In this document: piece by piece, positions 41,127-51,123 of the stretch
How positions within the stretch are numbered: the stretch's first letter is position 1
Layout of the letters: each line of letters starts with the position of its first letter
Assembly (NCBI GenBank): GCA_030403585.1
Contig: JAUEPE010000027.1
Location: forward strand, 21,950-85,949
Origin: Frankia sp. RB7
GTDB lineage: Bacteria > Pseudomonadota > Alphaproteobacteria > Rhizobiales > Xanthobacteraceae
Direction: 5' to 3'
DNA length: 64,000 bases
Notes under the pieces: model-generated
The model's input: only the letters and a program-made list of their open reading frames with translations
What the model was told of the DNA's origin: nothing
Databases searched by the model: none
Program-made: the position numbers and the translations under genes

Positions 41127-42203
41127 ATGCCCGATACCGTTCAGGAAGTTTTGCAGGCCTTTGCCCGGGGCGAACTTGTCGTCGTGACCGACGACGACGA
41201 TCGCGAGGGCGAGGGCGATCTGATCGTCGCCGCATCGTTCTGCACGGCGGAAAAGATGGCCTTCATCATCCGCCACACCTCCGGCATCGTCTGCGCGCCG
41301 ATCACCACCGAGGACGCGCGCCGGCTGCGGCTCGATCCGATGGTCGCCCACAACGATTCCGCCCACACCACGGCCTTCACGGTCTCGATCGACTACAAGC
41401 CCGACGGCGGCACCGGCATCTCGGCCGAGGAGCGCGCCTCCTGCTGCCGTGCGCTGTCCAATCCCAACGCCGGCGCCAACGACTTCGCCCGTCCGGGCCA
41501 CATCTTCCCGCTGATTGCCAAGGACGGCGGCGTGCTGCTGCGCTCCGGCCACACCGAGGCGGCGGTCGATCTCTGCAAACTCTCAGGGCTTCCGCCGGTC
41601 GGCGTCATCAGCGAATTGATGAACGACGACGGCAGCGTGATGAAGGGTGAGCAGGTTGCCCAGTTCGCCGCCAAGCACAAGCTGAAGCACGTCACCATCG
41701 CCGACATGATCGCTTATCGCCAGGCGCGCGAAAAGCTGATCGAGCGGGTCTCGACCTTCATCACCGAAAGCCCGATCGGGCCGCTCCAGGGCTATGCCTA
41801 TCGCTCGCCGTTCGATTCCATCGCCCACGTCGCTTTCGTCTATAATGGCGTCGGCGACGGCAAGAACGTGCTGACGCGCTTCCACAAGCCGAACATCGTC
41901 AAGGATATCTTCACCGGCCACAAGCGTATGGCGGCCGTGCTCGAGCAGTTCAAGAAGTCCGGTCGCGGTGTGCTGGTTTATCTGCGCGACGGCGCGGCCG
42001 GTGTTCCCGTGGCAGCGTTGCCAGATGAGAGCGCGACGGAGGCCGACCGCAACCGCCAGTGGCGCGAAGTCGGCGTCGGCGCGCAGATCTTGCGCGATCT
42101 CGGTGTTACCTCGATCCGCCATCTCACGTCGTCGGTGCACGACTACAAGGGCCTCTCGGGCTTCGGCATCGAGATCGTCGCCAACGAGCAACTCGATACC
42201 TGA
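41127..42203 (+). CDS. ribB: DHBP synthase with degenerate GTP cyclohydrolase II half
   Basis: 3,4-dihydroxy-2-butanone 4-phosphate synthase of riboflavin biosynthesis, acting on ribulose 5-phosphate. It has 358 residues. Residues 1-~200 are a complete RibB domain (VVVTDDDDREGEGDLIVAA, DFARPGHIFPL, GHTEAAVDLCKLSG). Residues ~205-358 align in layout with GTP cyclohydrolase II but lack its zinc cysteines: the SECLTGD...CDCG region reads HKPNIVKDIFTGHKRM, and YLRQEGRGIG reads YLRDGAAGVP. So only the first activity is expected, and another GTP cyclohydrolase II must exist elsewhere. A 181-bp leader precedes it; no FMN riboswitch could be recognised. Confidence 0.92.
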   Translation: MPDTVQEVLQAFARGELVVVTDDDDREGEGDLIVAASFCTAEKMAFIIRHTSGIVCAPITTEDARRLRLDPMVAHNDSAHTTAFTVSIDYKPDGGTGISAEERASCCRALSNPNAGANDFARPGHIFPLIAKDGGVLLRSGHTEAAVDLCKLSGLPPVGVISELMNDDGSVMKGEQVAQFAAKHKLKHVTIADMIAYRQAREKLIERVSTFITESPIGPLQGYAYRSPFDSIAHVAFVYNGVGDGKNVLTRFHKPNIVKDIFTGHKRMAAVLEQFKKSGRGVLVYLRDGAAGVPVAALPDESATEADRNRQWREVGVGAQILRDLGVTSIRHLTSSVHDYKGLSGFGIEIVANEQLDT

Positions 42204-42332
42204 CAACGTCATTCCGGGGTTCGCACCGTGCGCGACCGGAAATGACCGAACCAGGATGCAATTGCACTTGTTGCCGCGGCGCTTTAGTTTGTCGGGCAAA
42301 TTTTGACGGAACCAGATGCGAAAGGACGTTTC

Positions 42333-43547
<1,215 letters not shown>

Positions 43548-43582
43548 GCGCCCTATACTCCGTGGTGGTTGGCTTGCTCAGC

Positions 43583-43703
43583 TGTCATCGTCCGCCTTGT
43601 GCGCAATGCGCACTGGAGCGGGCGATCCAGTATCCCAGAGACCTCGCCTTCGCCACAGGCGCCTCGGCGTACTGGATACCCGCTTTCGCGAGGTATGACG
43701 GCG
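43583..43703. repeat. Dispersed intergenic repeat
   Basis: TGTCATCGTCCGCC ... GCGGGCGATCCAGTA ... TACTGGATACCCGC ... GGTATGACGGCG. Opposed halves form a long imperfect hairpin centred on GATCCAGTA/TACTGGAT. The style is common in Bradyrhizobium. It occupies the 187-bp gap between gcdH and the MBL gene. Confidence 0.65.
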
Positions 43704-43734
43704 AGGGTTGGGGCAGCAGTGCACAGGAAGTCCA

Positions 43735-44652
43735 ATGTCCGACAACGACGACGTCCCGTTCAACCGCAACTTTCCGCTCAAGGCCGGCGTCGTCGAGGAA
43801 GTCCGCCCCGGCGTGCGGCGGGTGCTCTGTAACAATCCGAGTCCGTTCACCTTCACCGGCACCGTCAGCTACATCGTAGGCACCGGCAACGTCGCGATCA
43901 TCGATCCCGGTCCCGACAATGAGGCTCATGCGGCCGCGCTGCTCGACGCCGTGCGCGGCGAGACGGTGAGCCATATCTTCGTCACCCACACCCACCGCGA
44001 CCACTCGCCCAATACACCACGGATCAAGCAGGCGACCGGCGCGCCGGTTTACGCCGAGGGCCCGCATCGCGCCTCGCGCCCGCGCTTCGAGAGCGAGAAG
44101 CACAATCCGGAATCCGGATCCGATCGCGACTTCGTCCCCGATATCAGGATCGCTCATGGTGACGTCGTCGAAGGCGCCGGCTGGCGGCTCGAGGCCGTGG
44201 CCACGCCCGGCCATACCGCCAACCATCTTGCCTTTGCCTGGCCCGAGCGAAAGTTCAACTTCGTCGGCGATCACGTCATGGGCTGGTCGACCTCGATCGT
44301 GGCGCCGCCTGACGGCTCGATGATCGACTACATGGAATCGCTCGACCGGCTCGCGGCGCGCGAGGAGGATCTGTATTTCTCCGGCCATGGCCCCGAAATC
44401 CCGGACGGCCCGCGCTTCGTGCGCTTCCTGATCCGTCACCGCAAGGCGCGCGAGGCCTCGATCCTGCATCGCCTCGCCAAGGGTGAGACCGACATCCCGA
44501 CCATGGTGCGCGCGATCTATATCGGCATCGATCCGCGGCTGACGACGGCCGCCGGCTATTCCGTGCTGGCGCATCTGGAAGACCTGGTCGCGCGTGGCGT
44601 TGTCGCGACGGACGGCGATCCCGTGATCGGCGGGATGTACCGGATGGCTTAG
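43735..44652 (+). CDS. MBL-fold metallohydrolase
   Basis: A 305-residue metallo-beta-lactamase-fold hydrolase related to beta-lactamase-like proteins such as LACTB2. The metal-binding motif is VTHTHRDHSPN; a second His is in ATPGHTANHLAF and the Asp ligand in FVGDHVMGWS. A C-terminal winged helix-like segment (IDPRLTTAAGYSVLAHLEDL) is typical of this subgroup. Could act on RNA, thioesters or glutathione conjugates; the substrate is not determinable. ATG 43735 from the MSDNDDVPFNRNFPLK start. Confidence 0.88.
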   Translation: MSDNDDVPFNRNFPLKAGVVEEVRPGVRRVLCNNPSPFTFTGTVSYIVGTGNVAIIDPGPDNEAHAAALLDAVRGETVSHIFVTHTHRDHSPNTPRIKQATGAPVYAEGPHRASRPRFESEKHNPESGSDRDFVPDIRIAHGDVVEGAGWRLEAVATPGHTANHLAFAWPERKFNFVGDHVMGWSTSIVAPPDGSMIDYMESLDRLAAREEDLYFSGHGPEIPDGPRFVRFLIRHRKAREASILHRLAKGETDIPTMVRAIYIGIDPRLTTAAGYSVLAHLEDLVARGVVATDGDPVIGGMYRMA

Positions 44653-44673
44653 GGGCGAATGGCGAATAGGGAG

Positions 44674-44706
44674 TAGCGAATGGCCCTCTCCACTCGCTAT
44701 TCGCTA
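44674..44706. repeat. TAGCGAAT dyad
   Basis: TAGCGAAT and ATTCGCTA arms flank a 17-nt loop in a short repeat (GAATAGGGAGTAGCGAATGG ...) between two convergent genes. Probably a bidirectional transcript end. Confidence 0.5.
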
Positions 44707-44723
44707 CTCACCATTCACCGATG

Positions 44724-45578
44724 TCACTTCTTGACCGTCTTCGCCGGCGCCTTCGGGGGCGCCACCGGGGTCTTCTTCACAGGCTTCAGCGCGTCGGCGT
44801 CGGCTGCGGTGTTGAGGTCGTCGATGAATTTCGTCACGCGCGCGGCGTTGCTGCCGAGATCGCTCTCGAAATAGCGCGAGGCGGAGCGGATATCGACGCG
44901 GGAATCGTCGCCGTCAGGCACGACCCTGATCGAGATGTCCTCGCGAAAGCCCATGATCGGCGTGCGCGCCACCGCCTCGATGCGGCCCATGCGGCGCGGT
45001 GGCTGCGGCTCGCGTTCGTCGATGACGGTCCATTTGCGCTTGATGACGAGCTGGCGCGCGATCGCATAGGCGCGGTCAACGGGGATCTCGAGCTCGATCG
45101 GCTCGATGTCGGGATAGAACTGTCGCTGCTGCTCGGCCGAATAGAGGCCGGCATAAACGGCGGTGTTGGTGCCATCGCCGGTGCGCAGGCGCGACAGCGC
45201 GTCGAAGCGCGGCGGGTCGATCGGGTCGGTGGTGATGTCGTGGATCGGCGGCAGCTTGCGGTACAGCACGGCTTGATACGCGGGATAGGCGAGGATCGCC
45301 CCGTCGATCAGGAAGGCGATCAGGATGCGCGCCATGCCGCGCGAGCCGTTCTGCCAGATCGCGGCAAAGCCGGCGAGGCCGAACAGGATGGAAAGTGCGG
45401 CGATGACGAGTCCGCCGAAGAAGGTGGCCAGCGCCGGCTTCATCTCCAGGAAGTCGAAGCGGACGATGATGATCGACACCACCACCGCCACCACCGCGAA
45501 CACGGCCAGATTGCGCGCCCAACTCGCGAGGCTGGACACGGGCTCCGACTGATAGGGAACGGAAAACCTGCGGGCCAT
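44724..45578 (-). CDS. DUF1499 membrane protein
   Basis: A 284-residue protein with three hydrophobic helices in the first ~120 residues (NLAVFAVVAVVVSIIIVRF, ALATFFGGLVIAALSILFGL, ILIAFLIDGAILAYPAYQAV), followed by a DUF1499 domain. Domain landmarks are IHDITTDPIDPPRFDAL, VDRAYAIARQLVIKRKWTVI, EAVARTPIMGFREDISIRV and SRYFESDLGSNAARVTKFID, with a Lys/Pro tail. The ATG at 45578 (MARRFSVPYQSEPVSS) fits better than upstream in-frame starts that run through a repeat. Function of the family is unknown. Confidence 0.88.
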   Translation of the reverse strand: MARRFSVPYQSEPVSSLASWARNLAVFAVVAVVVSIIIVRFDFLEMKPALATFFGGLVIAALSILFGLAGFAAIWQNGSRGMARILIAFLIDGAILAYPAYQAVLYRKLPPIHDITTDPIDPPRFDALSRLRTGDGTNTAVYAGLYSAEQQRQFYPDIEPIELEIPVDRAYAIARQLVIKRKWTVIDEREPQPPRRMGRIEAVARTPIMGFREDISIRVVPDGDDSRVDIRSASRYFESDLGSNAARVTKFIDDLNTAADADALKPVKKTPVAPPKAPAKTVKK

Positions 45579-45688
45579 CGGGTGAGCTCTGCCGGGGTCT
45601 TGGGGCGATGCCGGCCGATTTGGCGCGACGATGAGCCGTTGAGACCACGGCCCGGGGGCAAATTCAAGAGTTCCGCAGGCTCTTGCAT

Positions 45689-45778
45689 CGTCATGGTCGG
45701 GCTTGACCCGGCCATCCACGCCTTTCTTGCCGCCACCACCATCATGCCCGGGAAGAAGCCCGGGCATGATGGTGGTGG
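45689..45778. repeat. Dispersed repeat with 20-bp perfect hairpin
   Basis: TCATGGTCGGGCTTGACCCGGCC-type repeat, then perfect 20-bp arms at 45733-45752 and 45759-45778 (CCACCACCATCATGCCCGGG and its reverse complement) with a 6-nt loop. It lies 4 bp after the stop of the minus-strand ligase gene and probably ends its transcript. Confidence 0.8.
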
Positions 45779-45782
45779 TGAT

Positions 45783-47411
45783 TTACGCTGCCGCGTTCGG
45801 GAAGCGATACTCCTTGAACTGGTCGCGCAGCGCGGTCTTCAGGATCTTGCCGGTCGCGGTATGCGGAATGCCGTCGACGAAGGCGACGTCGTCGGGCATC
45901 CACCATTTGGCGATCTTGCCGTCCATGTATTTCAGGATGTCGTCGCGCGTGGCCTGCTGGCCCTGCTTGAGCTGCACGATCAGCAGCGGCCGCTCGTCCC
46001 ATTTGGGGTGGAAGACGCCGATCACGGCGGCCTCCGCCACGGCCGGGTGGCCGACCGCGAGGTTTTCGAGGTCGATCGAGGAGATCCACTCGCCGCCGGA
46101 CTTGATCACGTCCTTGGAGCGGTCGGTGATGTGCATATAACCGTCCTCATCGATGGTCGCGACGTCGCCGGTGTCGAAGAAGCCGTCCTCGTCGAGGATG
46201 TTGGCATCGAGACGGAAATAGGCCTTGGCGACGGCCGGGCCGGAGACCTTGAGGCGGCCGAACGTCTTGCCGTCCCAGGGCAGGTCCTTGCCGGCATCGT
46301 CGGTGATCTTCATCTCGACCGCGAAGGGCGCATAGCCCTGCATCTGCAGCACGTCCAGCCGCGCATCGCCGGTCGCGTTCTGGAACGGCGGCTTCAGCGC
46401 CGAGACGCTGCCGATCGGGCTCATCTCGGTCATGCCCCAGGCGTGACGGACGTTCGAGCCCATGTCGAGGAAGGCCTTGATCATGGAGCGCGGCATCGCC
46501 GAGCCGCCGCAGATCACCATCTTCAGGTCGGGCAGCTTCAGATTATTGGCGCTCATGTGCTGAAGCAGCATCAGCCACACCGTCGGTACGCCGGCGGTGT
46601 GCGTCACCTTCTCGGTGGAGAGCAACTCGTAGACCGAAGCGCCGTCGAGCTTGGGCCCGGGCATCACCAGCTTGGTGCCCTGCGAGGGCGCGGAGAAGGC
46701 GATGCCCCAGCTGTTGGCATGGAACAGCGGAACCACCGGCAGCATCGTTTCGGCGGCGCTGGTGCCGAGCGCGTCGACATTGTTGGCCATCAGCGCGTGC
46801 AGCACGTTGGAGCGATGCGAATACAGCACGCCCTTCGGGTCGCCCGTCGTGCCGGACGTGTAACACATCGCGGCCGCCGTGTTCTCGTCAAAGTCCTTCC
46901 ATTTGAATTTGCCGTCGGCCTCGGCGATCCAGTCCTCGTAGGCCACGACGTTCTTCAACGTGGTCTCGGGCATATGCGCCTTGTCGGTGAGGATGACGTA
47001 CCGTTCGACGCTCGGCAGCTTGTCGGCGAGCTTTTCGAGCACGGGAACGAAGGTGAGGTCGACCATCACGATGCGGTCCTGCGCATGGTTGATGATCCAG
47101 GCGATCTGCTCGGGGAAAAGCCGGGGATTGACGGTATGGCAGATGGCGCCGATGCCCATGATGCCGTACCAGACCTCGAGATGGCGCCAGGTGTTCCAGG
47201 CGATCGTGGCGACGCGGTCGCCGAGCTTGATGCCGTCGCGCTCCAGCACCTGAGAAACCTTGAGCGCGCGCTTGTGGATTTCTGCGTAGGTGGTGCGATG
47301 GATCGGTCCCTCGACCGATCGCGTTACGACCTCCTGCTTGCCATGAATCTTGGCGGCGTGTTCGATGATCCGGTGGCAGAGCAGGGGCCAATCTTGCATC
47401 AAGCCGAGCAT
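45783..47411 (-). CDS. Acyl-CoA ligase (AMP-binding; DmdB/AlkK-like)
   Basis: A 542-residue acyl-adenylate-forming CoA ligase for medium- or long-chain fatty or related acids. Motifs: P-loop MCYTSGTTGDPKGVLYSHRS, core VIHAWGMTEMSP-like RHAWGMTEMSPIGS, FFDTGDVATIDEDGYMHITD, RSKDVIKSGGEWIS and the C-terminal catalytic Lys in TATGKILKTALR. The sequence style resembles 3-methylmercaptopropionyl-CoA ligase (DmdB) and AlkK-type enzymes, and annotation by name alone would overreach. Divergent from the extensin-like gene with 65 bp between starts. Confidence 0.9.
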   Translation of the reverse strand: MLGLMQDWPLLCHRIIEHAAKIHGKQEVVTRSVEGPIHRTTYAEIHKRALKVSQVLERDGIKLGDRVATIAWNTWRHLEVWYGIMGIGAICHTVNPRLFPEQIAWIINHAQDRIVMVDLTFVPVLEKLADKLPSVERYVILTDKAHMPETTLKNVVAYEDWIAEADGKFKWKDFDENTAAAMCYTSGTTGDPKGVLYSHRSNVLHALMANNVDALGTSAAETMLPVVPLFHANSWGIAFSAPSQGTKLVMPGPKLDGASVYELLSTEKVTHTAGVPTVWLMLLQHMSANNLKLPDLKMVICGGSAMPRSMIKAFLDMGSNVRHAWGMTEMSPIGSVSALKPPFQNATGDARLDVLQMQGYAPFAVEMKITDDAGKDLPWDGKTFGRLKVSGPAVAKAYFRLDANILDEDGFFDTGDVATIDEDGYMHITDRSKDVIKSGGEWISSIDLENLAVGHPAVAEAAVIGVFHPKWDERPLLIVQLKQGQQATRDDILKYMDGKIAKWWMPDDVAFVDGIPHTATGKILKTALRDQFKEYRFPNAAA

Positions 47412-47476
47412 TCAGACGTTCCTCCGAGAAGTCGCTGGGCGCGTTATCGCTCTCAGCGCAGGGCCAAAGAATTGTC

Positions 47477-48589
47477 ATGAGTTTTAGCCTGCCGGACTTT
47501 CGCCGCAAATGGTCTTGTCGCGGCAATATGTCCGCCCGCGCGGCAATGGTTACCGCTGCGCTCGGCCTAACGCTTGTGCTCGCGGATCAGGCGGCGGCGC
47601 GAAATTATGCTGCGCCGCTCGATATCTTTGGTTTTGGTACACCAAGGCCGCGCGGGAGCGCTCATTCCGCCAAGATTCCGCTCAAGATACCGCTACCAAA
47701 GCCTCGGCCCGAGGAGGCCCCCAAAGCAACGGACGAGGCCGCGCCGGAGACCGACGGCAAGCCTTCGCTAGATAAGCCTTCCCAGGATAAACCCAGCAAA
47801 CCGGCCGAGGCTGCGCCGCCGCCCGAGAAGCAGCTCTCGGCCTGCCGTATCGCGCTGACCGAGGAGATCGCGGTCGCGCCATCGATTCCCGATATCCATG
47901 GCCCTGGCGCCTGCGGCGGCGAGGACCTGGTGCGGCTGGAAGCGATCGTGCTGCCGGACAGGCGCAAGGTCGCAGTCAAGCCGGCGGCAATCCTCCGCTG
48001 CACCATGGCATCAGCGATCGCCGATTGGGTCCGCACCGACATGGTGCCGCTGGCCGCGAGCCTCAGCTCGACCATCACCGACCTCGACAATTTCGACAGT
48101 TTTGAGTGCCGCGGCCGCAATCGCGTTGTCGGCGCCATGCTGTCCGAGCACGGCAAGGCTAATGCGCTCGACGTGCGCTCGCTCAAGCTTGCCAACGGCC
48201 AGTCGATCGGCCTGACCGACCGCACCCTATCGCGCGACGTGCGCGAGCGCGTGCTGCATTCGGTCTGCACGCGCTTTTCCACGGTGCTCGGCCCGGGCTC
48301 GGACTGGTACCACGAGGACCACATCCACCTCGATCTGGCGCAGCGGCGCAACGACTACCGGATCTGCCAGTGGAACGTCTGGGACCCGTTGCCCCGGGTC
48401 GCCCCCCTGCTGCCGGCCGAGCGCCCCGAGGAGGCGCCGCCACGCGAGGTCGCGGCCAAGTCGGAGGGCGCCAAGGATGGAGAAAATGGTGGGGCTGACG
48501 ATCGGGAGAGCGCGAAGCCTGCGGCGCCGGGGGACCAGCCCAAAGCCGACTCCGGCAAGAGCAAGCCGGCAACAAAAAAGCGCCGGTGA
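47477..48589 (+). CDS. Extensin-like exported protein
   Basis: A 370-residue protein with an N-terminal export segment (MVTAALGLTLVLADQAAARN) and a Pro/Glu/Lys low-complexity linker (KPRPEEAPKATDEAAPETDG). The extensin-like C-terminal catalytic-type domain reads FECRGRNRVVGAMLSEHGKA, ALDVRSLKLANGQ and WYHEDHIHLDLAQRRNDYRICQW, and is related to peptidoglycan D-Ala-D-Ala carboxypeptidases of the LAS fold, with His and Asp zinc-ligand candidates. An Ala/Glu/Lys tail follows. ATG 47477 or 47528. Confidence 0.85.
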   Translation: MSFSLPDFRRKWSCRGNMSARAAMVTAALGLTLVLADQAAARNYAAPLDIFGFGTPRPRGSAHSAKIPLKIPLPKPRPEEAPKATDEAAPETDGKPSLDKPSQDKPSKPAEAAPPPEKQLSACRIALTEEIAVAPSIPDIHGPGACGGEDLVRLEAIVLPDRRKVAVKPAAILRCTMASAIADWVRTDMVPLAASLSSTITDLDNFDSFECRGRNRVVGAMLSEHGKANALDVRSLKLANGQSIGLTDRTLSRDVRERVLHSVCTRFSTVLGPGSDWYHEDHIHLDLAQRRNDYRICQWNVWDPLPRVAPLLPAERPEEAPPREVAAKSEGAKDGENGGADDRESAKPAAPGDQPKADSGKSKPATKKRR

Positions 48590-48598
48590 GACCGGCGC
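48580..48598. terminator. Bidirectional terminator
   Basis: GCGCCGGT-GAG-ACCGGCGC overlaps the stop codon of the extensin-like gene. It is preceded by AAAAAA (a T run for the minus strand), consistent with ending the convergent L,D-transpeptidase transcript as well. Confidence 0.6.
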
Positions 48599-48622
48599 CT
48601 TGTAAGCTTTGTCCGAAAGCGG

Positions 48623-49306
48623 TCAGTATTGCGAGTTGCTGTTGCCGCCACCCTGCAGTGCAAGCCGCGAGTTGTAGGGGGAATCGCCGTGCTTGGGCTC
48701 GAGCACAACCACGATGGTGCCTAGCTTGACGCGGCCGTAAAGATCGATCGCATCCTCGTTTGTCAGGCGGATGCAGCCCGAGGAGATCGAGGCGCCGATA
48801 TATTCAGGCTGGTTGGTACCGTGGATGCGGAACAGCGTGTCCTTGCCGCCGGAATAGAGGTACAGCGCGCGCGAGCCCATCGGATTGTCGGGACCGGGAG
48901 CGACGAAGGTCGGCACGCCCAGGCGCGAGATCTCGCCGGGGGTCGGGTGCCAGGCCGGCCATTCGGTCATGCTGCCGACCTTGGCGATGCCGGACCAGGC
49001 CATGGCCTCTTCGCCGACGGTGATGCCGTAGCGGATCGCCTTGCCGCCATCCATCACGTAATAAAGGTAATGGTTGTCGGAATCGACGACGATCGAGCCC
49101 GGCAATTCCTTGCGGTGGTAGTCGACGATGGCGCGGCGGAAGGGCTCAGCGACCGGGGTGTTTTCATACCGGATCTTGGCGAGCAGTTCCTTGTCCTTCG
49201 GCTTGAAACTCTGCGTGTTGGTCGCCTCGAAGTGCGTGGACTGCATGCAGCCCGACAGCATGAAGCCAGCGGCCAAAATACCAAGCGTAACTTTCAGCGA
49301 CGACAT
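48623..49306 (-). CDS. L,D-transpeptidase lipoprotein (YkuD)
   Basis: A 227-residue cell-wall enzyme that makes 3-3 peptide crosslinks or attaches proteins to peptidoglycan. It has a lipoprotein signal ending in the lipobox LSGC (MSSLKVTLGILAAGFMLSGC). The YkuD domain has VVDSDNHYLYYVMDGGKAIR and the active-site motif IHGTNQP...SSGCIRLTNEDAIDLY with catalytic Cys. The ATG at 49306 starts the lipoprotein signal; upstream in-frame starts are not credible. Gln/Ser/Asn-rich tail. Confidence 0.92.
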   Translation of the reverse strand: MSSLKVTLGILAAGFMLSGCMQSTHFEATNTQSFKPKDKELLAKIRYENTPVAEPFRRAIVDYHRKELPGSIVVDSDNHYLYYVMDGGKAIRYGITVGEEAMAWSGIAKVGSMTEWPAWHPTPGEISRLGVPTFVAPGPDNPMGSRALYLYSGGKDTLFRIHGTNQPEYIGASISSGCIRLTNEDAIDLYGRVKLGTIVVVLEPKHGDSPYNSRLALQGGGNSNSQY

Positions 49307-49645
49307 GATTTGGTTCCAATCGAAAACAACAAGCTTTCGCGGGGCTTGAGCCAAGCTCAATTCCACGACTCCTTGGACCCTATTATCGTTGAAATCCGCC
49401 ACAATTCCAGCTTTTCGGGGCTTGTCCCGCGCTGCGAGACTCAACCTGTGGCTTTTTTGCCGCAATTTTTGCGGCCTTGGGTCGGTTTTTGGGCGCAGAA
49501 TTCCGGACTGTCGATTTCATGCCACAGTTGGGCCACGCCATCGCCACAAATGCAAACGCACCGTTAATGTGCTTGTCATCATGAACTTGTCAGAATCGCG
49601 CTAAGGGCCTGTCATTCTGTCGCAGGCCCCCTCCTGGAGTTGTTC
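49307..49645. other. Divergent regulatory gap before corA
   Basis: A 339-bp gap between divergently transcribed L,D-transpeptidase and corA. It contains a hairpin GGGCCTG / CAGGCCC (49605-49629, 11-nt loop) ending 5 bp before the corA ribosome-binding site. No open frame looks real and no known Mg2+ riboswitch motif was recognised. Confidence 0.4.
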
Positions 49646-50623
49646 ATGTTTTCTGTGTTCGTTCCGACCGACTCCTCCCTGAAGAAGGCCGTTGTCGACG
49701 ATCTCGCCGCTGTGCCGGAACACGCCGTATGGATCGATCTGTTCAACCCGACCGCAGCCGAGGACAAGGCGGTGGAGAAGCTGTCGGGGATCGCGATCCC
49801 GACCCGGGAGGACATGCAGGAGATCGAGATCTCCAGCCGCCTCTATATCGAGAACGGCGCGCGCTACATGACCGCGACGCTGATGTGCCACTCCGACACC
49901 GACATGCCCCGGACCACGGCGGTGACCTTCATTCTCGGCGACCACCGACTGGTCACGGTGCGCTACGACCAGCCCAAGCCGTTCGCCCTGGTCGAGGCCA
50001 AGCTCGCCCGCTCCTGCACCCCTGGGATCACCGGCGAGATGGTGCTGATGGAGCTGCTGGACGCCGTGATCGACCGCTGCGCCGACATTCTGGAGCGCTG
50101 CGGCGCCGAGATCGACCAGATTTCGCACGACATCTTCGAGCCGGAGCAGGACCGTCACGGCCACGCCAAGCTGTACGCGCAGATCTTGGCAGCGATCGGC
50201 CGCAAGGGTGACCTGACCTCGAAGGTCCGAGAAAGCCTGGTCTCAATCGGCCGCGTCGTCGCTTTCCTCTCAGCGGTGGTGGAGGGCGTGAAATGGTCAA
50301 AGGACATGCGCGAGCAGCTCAAGACCATGCAGCGCGACGTCGTCTCGCTGACCGACCATGCCTCCTATCTCTCCAGCAAGATTACCTTCGTGCTCGACGC
50401 CATGCTCGGCGTCGTCAATCTCGAGCAGAACAACATCATCAAGCTGTTTTCGGTCATGGCTGTTGTCCTGATGCCGCCGACGCTGATTGCCTCGATCTAC
50501 GGCATGAACTTCAAGTCGATGCCGGAACTCGAATGGACGCACGGCTATCCCTTTGCGCTCGTGTTGATGGTGTGCGCCGCGATCGTCCCGTACTGGCTCT
50601 TCAAATGGAAGAAGTGGCTTTAG
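49646..50623 (+). CDS. corA: CorA-family magnesium transporter
   Basis: A 325-residue divalent cation channel of the CorA/MIT family. The large N-terminal cytoplasmic domain contains long helices. Two C-terminal membrane helices carry the selectivity motif YGMN near residue 287 (LIASIYGMNFKSMPELEW), ending in the basic tail FKWKKWL. ATG 49646 with CTGGAG upstream; a TTG six bases earlier is an alternative. A palindromic repeat begins immediately after the stop. Confidence 0.93.
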   Translation: MFSVFVPTDSSLKKAVVDDLAAVPEHAVWIDLFNPTAAEDKAVEKLSGIAIPTREDMQEIEISSRLYIENGARYMTATLMCHSDTDMPRTTAVTFILGDHRLVTVRYDQPKPFALVEAKLARSCTPGITGEMVLMELLDAVIDRCADILERCGAEIDQISHDIFEPEQDRHGHAKLYAQILAAIGRKGDLTSKVRESLVSIGRVVAFLSAVVEGVKWSKDMREQLKTMQRDVVSLTDHASYLSSKITFVLDAMLGVVNLEQNNIIKLFSVMAVVLMPPTLIASIYGMNFKSMPELEWTHGYPFALVLMVCAAIVPYWLFKWKKWL

Positions 50624-50694
50624 GAGCATGATCCGGACCCGGAGGGCCGCGTCAGCGCAAAGTGCGCAGCGGTTTTCCGGAAAGATCGTGCTCA
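50624..50694. repeat. GCATGATCC palindromic repeat, copy A
   Basis: GAGCATGATCCGGA ... GGTTTTCCGGAAAGATCGTGCTC. Opposed ends pair as a long hairpin. It starts on the base after the corA stop codon. Same family as 53491-53530 and 54619-54700. Confidence 0.75.
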
Positions 50695-50889
50695 AGCTAA
50701 AGATACCTACCGGGACCTTACGCCGGTCGCAGAGACAAGGCTGATGGTGTCGCAGAATAGAGCGCCATTGCGGCTGCGCGGTGAAGCGTGTGCTGCGCCC
50801 CAATTCCTCCGATAAAATTTGAGCGGTGGGCTGAAGGTTTGCGCGAAACTTGTCTGCGATAAGCAGAGGGTTAGCCGCGAGGAAAAACC

Positions 50890-51123
50890 ATGGTTGAGAA
50901 AAACATAACGACGCCCCGCAACGTCGTCGATCTGGCGAGCTATCGTCAGGTCGCGGCGAGCGGCAAGGCGCCGTCGTTGTCGGCACGCATGTGCCGGCAC
51001 TGTGGTGCTCCGCTGCTCGACGGCGAGAACGATGACGACTGCTCGACTGCATTCGATGCTGCAGCTCCAAATGCTGCAGCTTCGAGACTGCGCGAACGGT
51101 CGCGTCGGATTCGAGTCGATTGA
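50890..51123 (+). CDS. Small Cys-containing hypothetical protein
   Basis: A 77-residue protein starting MVEKNITTPRNVVDLASYRQ, with RMCRHCGAPLLDGENDDDCS carrying a CxxC that could bind zinc, and a basic Arg-rich tail (RLRERSRRIRVD). ATG 50890 follows GCGAGGAAA. The N-terminal NVVDLASYR motif recurs in small Bradyrhizobium proteins (from memory). Function unknown. Confidence 0.65.
   Translation: MVEKNITTPRNVVDLASYRQVAASGKAPSLSARMCRHCGAPLLDGENDDDCSTAFDAAAPNAAASRLRERSRRIRVD

Noticed and set aside
44721..47480. A 919-codon open frame on the plus strand opposite the DUF1499 and acyl-CoA ligase genes
   Set aside because: It crosses two real minus-strand genes and a repeat-filled gap; the His/Arg/Asp-rich product is typical of GC-rich antisense shadows.
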